Below are positions 46,604 to 54,887 of a DNA stretch of 64,000 bases, in pieces. The notes beneath the pieces are model-generated. The model was not told where the DNA came from and made no database searches. It saw only the letters and a program-made list of their open reading frames with translations. Each line of letters starts with the position of its first letter. Position 1 is the stretch's first letter. This stretch comes from a virus: positions 51,517 through 115,516 of the IMG/VR virus record IMGVR_UViG_3300009174_000002; one strand, written 5' to 3'. Position numbers and translations under genes: made by a program.

Positions 46604-48025
46604 ATGTCTAATCCATTTGATTTAACCAACCAAGAAATAAGTAATACTTATCAGCGTTTAATTCAAATAAATATTGATGATAATACTTATTATGATGGAT
46701 TAGGCAACCCTCTTACAATAAGCAGTACTAGCGGATATTCAGGATATTCCGGCTTCTCAGGATATAGTGGATATTCTGGTTATAGCGGAATATCAGGATA
46801 CTCAGGATTTTCAGGTTATAGTGGTAATATCGGCAATCCGGGAACCTCTGGATATAGCGGATTCTCAGGCGCAGGTTCTTCTGGATTTAGTGGATATTCC
46901 GGAAATTCTACATCTGGATATTCAGGCTATAGCGGTTTAGGAGGAATTTCTGGTTATAGTGGTTACTCAGGATATTCTGGAACTACAGGAGGACAAGGAA
47001 CCTCAGGATATAGTGGTTATAGTGGTCCAGGAGGTTCTATAGGTGCCAGTGGATATTCTGGCTATTCCGGGGTTGGAATTAGTGGTTATAGTGGCTTTAG
47101 TGGAAGTTCTATTTCAGGATATTCTGGATTTTCAGGAATATCCGGATTTAGTGGCTATTCAGGACTAGATGGAATTGGAACTAGTGGATACTCAGGATTT
47201 TCAGGAAATAGTATTTCTGGATTTAGTGGATTTTCTGGAACAAATGGAACATCTGGATATTCAGGTTATAGTGGTTATTCTGGTTACTCGGGAATAACTG
47301 GCACATCAGGTTATAGCGGGTATAGTGGTCCAGGAGGGATACAAGGGACTTCTGGATATAGTGGATATTCAGGATTAGATGGATCAGTAGGACAAAGCGG
47401 TTATTCAGGATATTCTGGTGTACAAGGAAGTATAGGAACTAGTGGATATTCCGGTTATAGTGGTATTACTGGTAGTACAGGATTAGATGGATCCTCTGGG
47501 TATTCTGGTTACTCTGGAATTAGTGGTTATAGTGGATTTAGTGGTCTTACTGGCGATACAGGATTAACTGGATTGTCTGGCTTTAGTGGATACTCAGGTA
47601 GTAATGGATCAGTAGGTAATTCTGGTTTTAGCGGTTATAGTGGGTACTCGGGAATTTCAGGTTATTCGGGATTTTCCGGAATAAGTGGCTACTCTGGTTA
47701 TTCCGGAAAATCAGGATATTCTGGATTCTCTGGTTTATCTGGATATTCAGGTTATAGTGGTATATCTGGATACAGTGGATATTCGGGTATTAGTGGTTAT
47801 TCAGGGTATTCAGGCTTATCTGGTTATTCTGGATTTAGTGGTATAAGTGGATTTAGCGGAGCTAACCCTGGAGCTTCTGGATACTCAGGATTTTCAGGTG
47901 TGAGTGGGTTTAGCGGTGCCAATCCTGGTGCTTCAGGGTATAGTGGATATTCAGGTACATTTAGCTACGGAAAAGTATTTGTAACAGAATTAAATTCAAA
48001 TAGTTTATTATCAATTTTACCATAA
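46604..48025 (+). CDS. Collagen-like virion fibre protein, 473 aa
   Basis: After a 43-residue head ('LTNQEISNTYQRLIQINIDD'), about 410 residues are Gly-X-Y triplets, dominated by G-Y-S and G-F-S ('SGYSGYSGFSGYSG'), with spacers such as 'GPGGSIGAS' and 'GLDGSVGQ'. The C-terminal 22 residues ('YGKVFVTELNSNSLLSILP') are a non-repeat cap. It should form a collagen-like triple-helical fibre, although it is nearly free of proline, so stability must come from another source. It leads a late operon with two other probable surface proteins. Host attachment is inferred. Confidence 0.85.
   Translation: MSNPFDLTNQEISNTYQRLIQINIDDNTYYDGLGNPLTISSTSGYSGYSGFSGYSGYSGYSGISGYSGFSGYSGNIGNPGTSGYSGFSGAGSSGFSGYSGNSTSGYSGYSGLGGISGYSGYSGYSGTTGGQGTSGYSGYSGPGGSIGASGYSGYSGVGISGYSGFSGSSISGYSGFSGISGFSGYSGLDGIGTSGYSGFSGNSISGFSGFSGTNGTSGYSGYSGYSGYSGITGTSGYSGYSGPGGIQGTSGYSGYSGLDGSVGQSGYSGYSGVQGSIGTSGYSGYSGITGSTGLDGSSGYSGYSGISGYSGFSGLTGDTGLTGLSGFSGYSGSNGSVGNSGFSGYSGYSGISGYSGFSGISGYSGYSGKSGYSGFSGLSGYSGYSGISGYSGYSGISGYSGYSGLSGYSGFSGISGFSGANPGASGYSGFSGVSGFSGANPGASGYSGYSGTFSYGKVFVTELNSNSLLSILP
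46733..47956 (+). repeat. Collagen-like Gly-Tyr-Ser / Gly-Phe-Ser coding repeat
   Basis: About 135 near-perfect 9-nt units (GGN-TAY/TTY-AGY or TCN). Synonymous codons vary widely from unit to unit (TCA, TCT, TCC, AGT, AGC), so the protein repeat is selected while DNA identity is reduced, which would limit recombination slippage. Confidence 0.9.
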
Positions 48026-48037
48026 AAAATAAAATAA

Positions 48038-48460
48038 ATGGCAGCAAATACAGCGCCTATATTTCCATTAACACCAAACATTGGAGGCATCGGTAATGCC
48101 GCATTACTTACAGCCAATACAGCCGCAGATGGTACAGGTACAGTAAGTACTGTTTTTACGGCAGGAACAAATGGAAGTTGGGTACAAAAAGTTAGATTTA
48201 GAGCAGCAGCTGGTGGAAATAATATTCAAACAGTGGCTAGAGTTTTTTTAAATAATGGAAGTACAAATGCCACCGCTACAAATAATATTCAATTATCAGA
48301 AATAACCTTACCAGCCACTACTTCAAGTTCTAATTCTGCAATAACAGATATAGATTTAGTTTTAAATATACCCATTCCAGCAGGATATAAAATAAATGTA
48401 GTTATTGGTACAACCGTTGCTACAGGTTATTATATAACAGGATGGGGAGGTGATTATTAA
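48038..48460 (+). CDS. Virion surface/adaptor protein, 140 aa
   Basis: Beta-rich: 'TVSTVFTAGTNGSWVQKVRF', 'IQTVARVFLNNGSTNATATN', 'IPAGYKINVVIGTTVATGYY', ending 'TGWGGDY'. This arrangement recurs in many tailed phages next to fibre genes, as a small jelly-roll-like protein of unknown role. Probably a decoration or fibre-associated protein. It lies in the fibre operon, 12 nt after the collagen-like gene. Confidence 0.7.
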   Translation: MAANTAPIFPLTPNIGGIGNAALLTANTAADGTGTVSTVFTAGTNGSWVQKVRFRAAAGGNNIQTVARVFLNNGSTNATATNNIQLSEITLPATTSSSNSAITDIDLVLNIPIPAGYKINVVIGTTVATGYYITGWGGDY

Positions 48461-48489
48461 TTTTTTAAACTTAAAAAATATAAATAAAT

Positions 48490-49386
48490 ATGTTTTATTT
48501 TCCGGATCAAAGTTTGTATAACACTTCAGTATTTAATCCACACGGATCAGGTGATTGGGATATATGGACAAAACCAAAAGGAATTTCTGTGGTTTATATG
48601 ATTGGAATAGGTGTTGGAGGAGGAGGTGCTGGAGGATTTGCTGGAGCAGCTGGTGGACAAAGAGGCGGAGGGGGAGGCGGAGGAAGTGGAGCAATAAATA
48701 AAATTCTTATTCCAGCCATTTTTTTGCCAGATATATTATGGGTTAGAGCAGGCGCTGGAGGCGCTGGAGGTGGAAGTAGTTCAAATGCTTCTAGTGGAGG
48801 AACTTCTATAGTATCTAGACAACCAAATTCAACAGCTCAAAATATTGTTTTAAATATAAATGGTGGATCAGGCGGTTCCACTGGGACAGCTAGTGCTGGA
48901 GGAAGTGCTGGTGGAGGAGGCGGTACTGATAATTCTAACGTAGCCTTACATAGTTTAGGAATATTTACTTCTTTACCTGGAATTAGTGGTGGAGCAGGCG
49001 GAGCTAGTGGAGCTGGTACAGCAGGAATCGTAATAAATGGATTAATATTAGCTGGTGGGGCAGGAGGGGGAGGAGTTACCTCTGGAAATAGTAATGGGGC
49101 AGGGGGAGGAATGAATTCAGTAGGAGGAGGTACTCAATGGATAAATTTATCTGGAGGAACAGCAGGAGGAGGTAGAGGCATAGATGGTTTATCATTTTAT
49201 AAATTTGGAAGCGATGTTTTTTATAGTTCAGGTGGAACAGGAGGAGGTGCTAGTGGAGCTAGCGGAACGGGAGGAGCAGGAGGAAATGGAGGAATTGGTT
49301 CTGGAGGTGGCGGTGGAGGAGCAGGAGTTACAGGAGGTACAGGAGGAACTGGTGGGCCAGGTATGATTTATATAATTTGTTGGTAA
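48490..49386 (+). CDS. Glycine-rich tail tip/adhesin-like protein, 298 aa
   Basis: The first 45 residues ('DWDIWTKPKGISVVYMIGIG') form a beta start, followed by a sequence extremely rich in Gly/Ala/Ser ('GGGAGGFAGAAGGQRGGGGG') with interspersed hydrophobic strands. Phage adhesins such as T-even gp38 carry comparable polyglycine segments that fold into polyglycine-helix sandwiches, and many phage tails have similar 'glycine-rich tail' proteins. A receptor-binding role is inferred. Last gene before a terminator. Confidence 0.7.
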   Translation: MFYFPDQSLYNTSVFNPHGSGDWDIWTKPKGISVVYMIGIGVGGGGAGGFAGAAGGQRGGGGGGGSGAINKILIPAIFLPDILWVRAGAGGAGGGSSSNASSGGTSIVSRQPNSTAQNIVLNINGGSGGSTGTASAGGSAGGGGGTDNSNVALHSLGIFTSLPGISGGAGGASGAGTAGIVINGLILAGGAGGGGVTSGNSNGAGGGMNSVGGGTQWINLSGGTAGGGRGIDGLSFYKFGSDVFYSSGGTGGGASGASGTGGAGGNGGIGSGGGGGGAGVTGGTGGTGGPGMIYIICW

Positions 49387-49427
49387 TAGTAAATTTATTT
49401 AGAACAAATTGTTTATTTAGTTTATTA

Positions 49428-49472
49428 AGGAGATATTTTCTAATTAATTTTAAAAAAATATCTCCTATTTTT
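49428..49472 (+). terminator. Intrinsic terminator after fibre operon
   Basis: Stem AGGAGATATTTT / AAAATATCTCCT, loop rich in A/T, followed by TATTTTTATG. It lies directly upstream of the glycosyltransferase ATG at 49473, whose initiation region starts in the terminator's T-tail. Confidence 0.85.
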
Positions 49473-51551
49473 ATGTTTAAGTATTCTATAATTATTCCTA
49501 CATATAATAAGTGCGAAGAATTATTAAAACCTTGTTTAGAGTCTATAATAAAATATACTAATACCAAAAGCGATGATATTGAAATTATAGTAGTTTCTAA
49601 TGGATGTAAAGATAATACGAAAAAATATATACTCTTTATAGAACCTACGGTAATAAAAAATTTAACACTATTATCATTTGTTAATCCGTTAGGATATTCA
49701 AAAGCTATAAATAAAGGATTAGAAATAGCTACTGGTGAATATATAGTATTACTAAATAATGATACTATTTTATTAAATCAATATAAAAATCAATGGCTTG
49801 ATATTTTAGTAAAACCTATGGAAGAAAACAATAATGTAGGTATTACTGGGCCCATGAAAGTTTTTTCTGAATCTGCAGGAAGAGAATTTATAATTTTTTT
49901 TTGTGTTATGATTAGTAGAAAAGTTATAAATACATTGGGTTTTTTAGATGAGTCTTTTGCAGAAGGATACGGAGAAGATACGGCATATTGCATAGAAGCA
50001 GAAAAAGCAGGCTTTAAAGTTATTCAAGTACCATATGAATCGAAAGAATATTATGAAGATAAAAAAATGATTGGTAGTTTTCCTATATATCATATAGGTA
50101 ATCAAACTTTTAAAGATCAGTCTGATGAAAATTTAATACATAGAAATAATGAAATTTTAAGAAAAAGATATAATATGATAAATATTTCAAAAGCTTTAGA
50201 ATGTGATGGATTTATGTCAGAGGAAGAATTAAAGTGGCTGGCTACTCAAAGTAAAGATAAAAATATAATTGTTGAAATTGGTTCTTGGCATGGAAGATCT
50301 TCGAGGGCAATTGCTGATAATTTACCAGAAAATGGTATTTTATATTGTATTGATCATTGGAAAGGGAGTGAGTTAGAAAGAACTACTAATCATGCTTCCG
50401 CATTCATGAATGAAGGCGATCATGCATTTATGGAATTTTGTAATAATTTGGCTGATCATATTATAAAGGGAAAAGTAATTCCTTTAAGAATGTCTAGTTT
50501 AAATGCATTTAATTTCTTTTCTACTAATAATATAAAACCTGATATGGTTTTTATTGATGCCGGACATACCTATGAAGAAGTTAAAAATGATATTCTAAAT
50601 TGGAAATGTTTATTAAAACATGGAAGTTTATTATGTGGACACGATTATTTTCATCCTAATAACCCTTGGCCTGGAGTAAAACAAGCGGTAGATGAAATTA
50701 TAGTTTGTACGCCTATACAAGGTACATCTATTTGGTCATATGTTATGAATATAATGTCAATAAATAAACAAATTGCTAAAGGTAATATATATGATTGTTT
50801 TACTTTTAATAATGAATTAGATATTCTTGAAATAAGATTAAATGAGTTATATGATGTAGTGGATAGATTTATAATAGTAGAAGCATTAAAAACTCATTCA
50901 AATAGATCAAAAGAATTATGTTTTCACAACAATTTAAAAAGATTTGAGAAATTTTTACATAAAATTACTTATTTAGTAGTTGAAAGTTTTCCTTATACTG
51001 ATTCTTGGGGTATTGAAAGATATCAAAGGGATTATATAATGAAAGGGCTAGAAGGATGTAAAGATAATGATATTATAATAATATCAGATGTAGATGAAAT
51101 ACCAAGATATGAGAGAATAAAAGAATATAAATTAGAAGATGGATTGTGTACATTTGAACAAGATTTATTTTATTACTATTTAAATTGTAAGGCAATTGAT
51201 CAAGTATGGAGATGGTCAAAGATATTACCATATAGTACTTTAAAAAAAATGTCACCCTGTGAAGTTAGATATACATCAGGAAATAATATTAAAAATGGAG
51301 GATGGCATTTTTCTTATATGGGAGGAATAGATAGTATAATTGAAAAAATAAAAAATACTGCTCATCAGGAATATAATAAGCCAGAATTTTTAGATAGAAA
51401 TGAGATAGATAAAAGAATATTTAACGGGGAAGATGTATTTGGAAGAACAAATATGAAATTTAAATACATTAAAATTGATGAATCATTTCCTTCTTATGTA
51501 ATATGGAAAGAAAAAGATTTAGAAATTAAAAATTTAGTTTATAATTTATGA
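49473..51551 (+). CDS. Fused GT2 glycosyltransferase, SAM methyltransferase and GT17-like protein
   Basis: With the start at 'MFKYSIIIPTYNKCEELL' (an upstream start at 49377 would lie across the terminator) this is 692 residues in three parts. Residues 1-240 are a GT2 domain ('YSIIIPTYN', 'EYIVLLNNDT'). Residues 240-440 are a class I methyltransferase ('IIVEIGSWHGRSSRAIADNL', 'DMVFIDAGHTYEEVKNDI'). Residues 440-690 are GT17-like ('IYDCFTFNNELDILEIRLNE', 'IIISDVDEIPR', 'NGGWHFSYMGG'), the family of beta-1,4-mannosyl-glycoprotein GlcNAc-transferases. It probably builds a methylated glycan on virion proteins or host surface polymers. Confidence 0.85.
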   Translation: MFKYSIIIPTYNKCEELLKPCLESIIKYTNTKSDDIEIIVVSNGCKDNTKKYILFIEPTVIKNLTLLSFVNPLGYSKAINKGLEIATGEYIVLLNNDTILLNQYKNQWLDILVKPMEENNNVGITGPMKVFSESAGREFIIFFCVMISRKVINTLGFLDESFAEGYGEDTAYCIEAEKAGFKVIQVPYESKEYYEDKKMIGSFPIYHIGNQTFKDQSDENLIHRNNEILRKRYNMINISKALECDGFMSEEELKWLATQSKDKNIIVEIGSWHGRSSRAIADNLPENGILYCIDHWKGSELERTTNHASAFMNEGDHAFMEFCNNLADHIIKGKVIPLRMSSLNAFNFFSTNNIKPDMVFIDAGHTYEEVKNDILNWKCLLKHGSLLCGHDYFHPNNPWPGVKQAVDEIIVCTPIQGTSIWSYVMNIMSINKQIAKGNIYDCFTFNNELDILEIRLNELYDVVDRFIIVEALKTHSNRSKELCFHNNLKRFEKFLHKITYLVVESFPYTDSWGIERYQRDYIMKGLEGCKDNDIIIISDVDEIPRYERIKEYKLEDGLCTFEQDLFYYYLNCKAIDQVWRWSKILPYSTLKKMSPCEVRYTSGNNIKNGGWHFSYMGGIDSIIEKIKNTAHQEYNKPEFLDRNEIDKRIFNGEDVFGRTNMKFKYIKIDESFPSYVIWKEKDLEIKNLVYNL

Positions 51552-52582
51552 AAATAACCTGTGGTATCCCCACTAAGAATAGATATGATGTACTATCACA
51601 TACATTATTATCTATAGCTTTTCAAACATATAAACCACAAGAAATAATTATTGTTGATGATAGCGATAATCCGATTGACATAAGAACTATTCCTACATAT
51701 TTATATATTTTAAAATTATTTGATGATTTTAAAATCAAATGGAAAGTATTATTTGGTGCAAAAAAAGGGCAACATTATTCACATCAACTAGTTCAAGAAC
51801 AGGCTTTAGGAGAGTATATTTTTAGAGTAGATGATGATGTAATATTAGAACCTAATGTTTTATTAAGTTTATTACATTGTATTCATGGTTGTAAAGAATT
51901 TGGGGCAGTAGCCCCTTTAGTTTTGATGCCTAATTCAACTTCTCTGCCAAAAGATATTAGAAATAAAATTACTAATTTAAATATTCCAAATGTTCAATGG
52001 TTCAATTACAACAACGAAATTAATAATGATATAGCTTATCAAGATGTAGATCATTTATATAGTACATTTTTATATAGAAAAGATATTACAAATTATGAAT
52101 TATCCCTTAGTCCAGTTGCTCATAGAGAAGAAACAATATTCTCATATAAGATCAAAAGAGCAGGATATAAACTTAATATAGATCCTGCCGCTAAATGTTA
52201 TCATTTTAGACAAGAAACAGGAGGTATTAGAAGTTATCAAAATTTAACTTATTATGAACACGATGAAAAAATATTTAAATCCTTATTACATATATGGAAT
52301 GTGGATTCAAGTAATGTTAAATCTATAGTATTAAAAAATGGTATAGGTGACCATTTTGCTTTTAAACATATTTTAAATAAATTAAAAAGTAAATATGAAA
52401 AGTTAATTTTATATGTGACTTTTCCTGAAGTATTTTTTGATATTGAGAATTTAGAATTAAAATCTATTGCAGAAGCCGAACTTCTATTTGGAAATGTAGA
52501 AAATTTTAATATTTATAAATGGATGTGGGATAATAATTGGAAAGGTAATTTAGTAGAAGCGTTTGAAAAATTTTATTTATAA
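51548..52582 (+). CDS. GT2 glycosyltransferase with GT9 N-domain-like tail, 344 aa
   Basis: Residues 1-250 are a family 2 glycosyltransferase ('ITCGIPTKNRYDVLSHTLLS', 'EIIIVDDSDNP', and 'YIFRVDDDVILEPN' for the DxD). Residues 258-344 ('IVLKNGIGDHFAFKHILNKL') look like the N-terminal half of a GT9/heptosyltransferase, whose C-terminal half may be the gene at 53385. The start overlaps the preceding stop by 4 nt. Sugar donor and acceptor unknown. Confidence 0.8.
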   Translation: MKITCGIPTKNRYDVLSHTLLSIAFQTYKPQEIIIVDDSDNPIDIRTIPTYLYILKLFDDFKIKWKVLFGAKKGQHYSHQLVQEQALGEYIFRVDDDVILEPNVLLSLLHCIHGCKEFGAVAPLVLMPNSTSLPKDIRNKITNLNIPNVQWFNYNNEINNDIAYQDVDHLYSTFLYRKDITNYELSLSPVAHREETIFSYKIKRAGYKLNIDPAAKCYHFRQETGGIRSYQNLTYYEHDEKIFKSLLHIWNVDSSNVKSIVLKNGIGDHFAFKHILNKLKSKYEKLILYVTFPEVFFDIENLELKSIAEAELLFGNVENFNIYKWMWDNNWKGNLVEAFEKFYL

Positions 52583-52584
52583 AA

Positions 52585-52899
52585 ATGAAAATAAAAAAAG
52601 AAACTATAAGTATTATAGGATTAATACTAATTATAATTATAACATTTGTTTGTAGTTATTTAACTTTTAGATATGAATCTACTATTTGGAAAACAACCGA
52701 TGATAAATGACTTAATTTATATCAAGATGATAAACTTACCTTTTATATAACTATAGTATTTATGTTTTCTTTATTATATCCTATTATACAAGTAGCTTTT
52801 AATAAGGATTTTGATATAAAGAAATTCAAAAATTACATTTGGTTGATTATTTTAAGTTTAACATTTATTTTTTTAACAATTTTTTCTTTTATACATTAA
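52585..52899 (+). pseudogene. Small membrane protein with in-frame UGA, 104 codons
   Basis: The frame opens 'MKIKKETISIIGLILIIIIT' (transmembrane helix) and stops with TGA after 'WKTTDDK' at 52708-52710. It then continues in the same frame without further stops to 52899, with two more membrane spans ('FYITIVFMFSLLYPIIQVAF' and 'IWLIILSLTFIFLTIFSFIH'). TGA is followed by C, a leaky context. Either a TGG-to-TGA mutation split a three-span protein or the codon is read through. The first 41 residues alone could still be made. Confidence 0.6.
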
Positions 52900-52912
52900 A
52901 AACTAGTAAAAA

Positions 52913-53371
52913 ATGGCATATACTACAGATAGAAATGATCCTGATTTAGGATTTGGTGGAAATACAAACCCTGTGGCACAAAATAAAAAATATTTGGTTC
53001 TTTCAGAAGAAGAGAGAGTTAAAGGTTTTATTAGACCAGTAAGAAAAAGTTATATTCATGTAGGTAAAGAAGGACCTAAATATGAACTGGTTGATTTATC
53101 CATAGAAGACAAAGAAAGATTTAAAAGTTATGAATATATTAAGTTTGAGAAGTATCCAGAAGAGGGAAATTGTATAGGTAGGTATTGGTCACAAAAAGAT
53201 TTAGATGAAGTAAATAATGGATGTAAATCGGTTACTACCATGGGCCTACCTTTGGCAGAAACCTATGCTAGGGATCCTAATTTTTATGGGTTTACTTATT
53301 GTGTACATTGTTCAAAACATTTACCAGTAGATGAATTTACTTGGGAGGATGGTAGTAGAGTGGGATCATAA
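52913..53371 (+). CDS. Conserved phage hypothetical protein, 152 aa
   Basis: Has the run 'YARDPNFYGFTYCVHCSKHL' then PVDEFTWEDGSRVGS, a terminal pattern that I recognise from many uncultured-phage proteins of unknown function. The two Cys in C-V-H-C plus His suggest a half zinc site. The N-terminus is disordered. It sits between glycosyltransferase genes, but there is no sign it is an enzyme. Confidence 0.65.
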   Translation: MAYTTDRNDPDLGFGGNTNPVAQNKKYLVLSEEERVKGFIRPVRKSYIHVGKEGPKYELVDLSIEDKERFKSYEYIKFEKYPEEGNCIGRYWSQKDLDEVNNGCKSVTTMGLPLAETYARDPNFYGFTYCVHCSKHLPVDEFTWEDGSRVGS

Positions 53372-53384
53372 AATAAAACTAGGT

Positions 53385-53861
53385 ATGGATAGATTAAAAA
53401 TTTTAATTGCTCCGTTTGCAAGACCATTGAGAAATGGAAAAGAAAATCCCAAAAATTATCCTTATTGGGAAGTAGTAATAAGAAATTTACATTGTAATTT
53501 TGATATTTTTCAAATAGGAAAATCTGGAGAAAAAATATTTTATAATATCAATGATTATTTTTTTGATTTATCTTTTTCCGAAATAGTAGATTTAGTAAAA
53601 GGATATGATTTATTTATTTCAGTAGATTCGTTTCTGCCACATTTATGTCATTACTATAACAAAACCGGGATAGTTATATTTAGTAGATCAAATCCTAAAT
53701 TATTTGGTTATCCTGAAAATATTAATCTATTGAAAGATGAAAAATATTTAAGGAATGATCAATTTGGAAATTGGGAGGATTGTGAATATTTAAAAGAATC
53801 CTTTATTGATCCAACTATAGTTATTGATACTGTAAGTAAATGGCAAATAAAAAATATTTAG
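53385..53861 (+). CDS. GT9-like glycosyltransferase C-domain, 158 aa
   Basis: With the start at 'MDRLKILIAPFARPLRNGKE' it is 158 residues, about half a normal GT9. It shows 'YPYWEVVIRNLHCNFDIFQI', 'IVDLVKGYDLFISVDSFLPH' (the SxDS...H donor-binding region) and 'TGIVIFSRSNPKLFGYPENI'. An upstream Met at 53331 would overlap the previous gene, so I prefer this start. It probably pairs with the N-domain at the end of the 344-aa protein. Confidence 0.75.
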   Translation: MDRLKILIAPFARPLRNGKENPKNYPYWEVVIRNLHCNFDIFQIGKSGEKIFYNINDYFFDLSFSEIVDLVKGYDLFISVDSFLPHLCHYYNKTGIVIFSRSNPKLFGYPENINLLKDEKYLRNDQFGNWEDCEYLKESFIDPTIVIDTVSKWQIKNI

Positions 53862-54184
53862 TATGGAATAATTTATCCGATATACCTGATCAACAAACCT
53901 GGAATACATGTACTATTAATTGGATAGATATTTATATCATTGTTGATGTAGAATTTGGTATCGATGGTGGTGCTAATATCAAAAGAAAAAAGATAGTAAA
54001 GAAGAGTAATAGAGATAAAAAATCTAACAGTATTACCATTATTTGTAATTATCAAGGAAAAAGTTTTAAATTAACAAAAGAAACTAAGAAAAGCATTAAT
54101 ATATCTGCCGAAGATATTAAATTTGATATTTTAAAAGAAAATAATGATATAAAAATCAAAATACACTTTCCTTCGAATATTTAA
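53840..54184 (+). CDS. Hypothetical protein, 114 aa
   Basis: A beta-rich and basic protein ('WIDIYIIVDVEFGIDGGANI', 'SITIICNYQGKSFKLTKETK'). It overlaps the preceding gene by 22 nt, and its last codons contain the late-type box of the following gene. No known family. Confidence 0.6.
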   Translation: MANKKYLVWNNLSDIPDQQTWNTCTINWIDIYIIVDVEFGIDGGANIKRKKIVKKSNRDKKSNSITIICNYQGKSFKLTKETKKSINISAEDIKFDILKENNDIKIKIHFPSNI

Positions 54185-54185
54185 A
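54177..54185 (+). promoter_or_regulatory. Late-promoter-like box ATATTTAAA
   Basis: Plus strand CGAATATTTAAAAATAAATA, overlapping the stop of the 114-aa gene and ending 15 nt before the next ATG. Confidence 0.45.
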
Positions 54186-54200
54186 AATAAATATTTGTGA

Positions 54201-54827
54201 ATGGAAACTTTCTTTAGGGATAAAAAAAAGATTTTTGAGTGTAAAGTATATGTAGAAGGTGCCGACATTGAAAAAACTTCTGCAAGGTTATTATTAAAAT
54301 TTCCTAAATCAAATTTAAACTTACTTTACTATGGAAAAATTAATGAGAATAATATTTGTTCAATAGAAATACCTGCACTTAAAGAAGTTAAAGATAATGA
54401 AGGAGAAGCTATTTTAGAAGTAATATCAGAATCTACATATTTCGAACCTTGGAAATCTAATATTGAACTTAAACAAGCAAAAACTGTAAAAGTAGAAATG
54501 TTAAATAGAGAAGGTAATAAATTAAATGAAAACATTACTAAAGTCACAGTTTCTCCCATTAAGAAACAAACTAAAAATCTAGTTAAAGAAGTTATTAAAC
54601 CTAAAGTAGATTTTAAAAGTAAATTACTAGAGATTTTTAGAAAAAGCATAAAAGAAAAATTGATTACATCTAGCGGAGCTTCTAAACATTTACCAAGTAA
54701 AACTTCACTAATTATTACCGAGAAATACAAAGGATCCATAAAAAATACTGAGGAAACTTTATTTCAATATTTTATTGATAAACTAGGGAAAGAAAAAATT
54801 TCTTTAGTAAAGAAAAATCTTCTATAA
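54201..54827 (+). CDS. Putative virion protein, 208 aa
   Basis: The N-terminal beta-domain ('SARLLLKFPKSNLNLLYYGK', 'ICSIEIPALKEVKDNEGEAI', 'VISESTYFEPWKSNIEL') resembles a domain I associate with marine T4-like phage structural genes. The C-terminal half is a lysine-rich helical segment. The late-type box directly upstream fits a virion role. Exact function not assignable. Confidence 0.6.
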   Translation: METFFRDKKKIFECKVYVEGADIEKTSARLLLKFPKSNLNLLYYGKINENNICSIEIPALKEVKDNEGEAILEVISESTYFEPWKSNIELKQAKTVKVEMLNREGNKLNENITKVTVSPIKKQTKNLVKEVIKPKVDFKSKLLEIFRKSIKEKLITSSGASKHLPSKTSLIITEKYKGSIKNTEETLFQYFIDKLGKEKISLVKKNLL

Positions 54828-54887
54828 ATTTTGTTTTGATAATTAAATCTTTAAATTTAATTATTAGATAAAATTTTAAGAAATGTT

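Noticed and set aside
46733-47956. Regular short repeats that might be a CRISPR array or assembly artefact
   Set aside because: The repeats are in one continuous reading frame as Gly-X-Y triplets with variable synonymous codons. There are no constant repeats with unique spacers.
49377-49472. Longer start for the GT2-methyltransferase-GT17 protein
   Set aside because: It would place the coding start upstream of and across a strong terminator hairpin and overlap the preceding gene. The internal ATG at 49473 gives the normal GT2 N-terminus.
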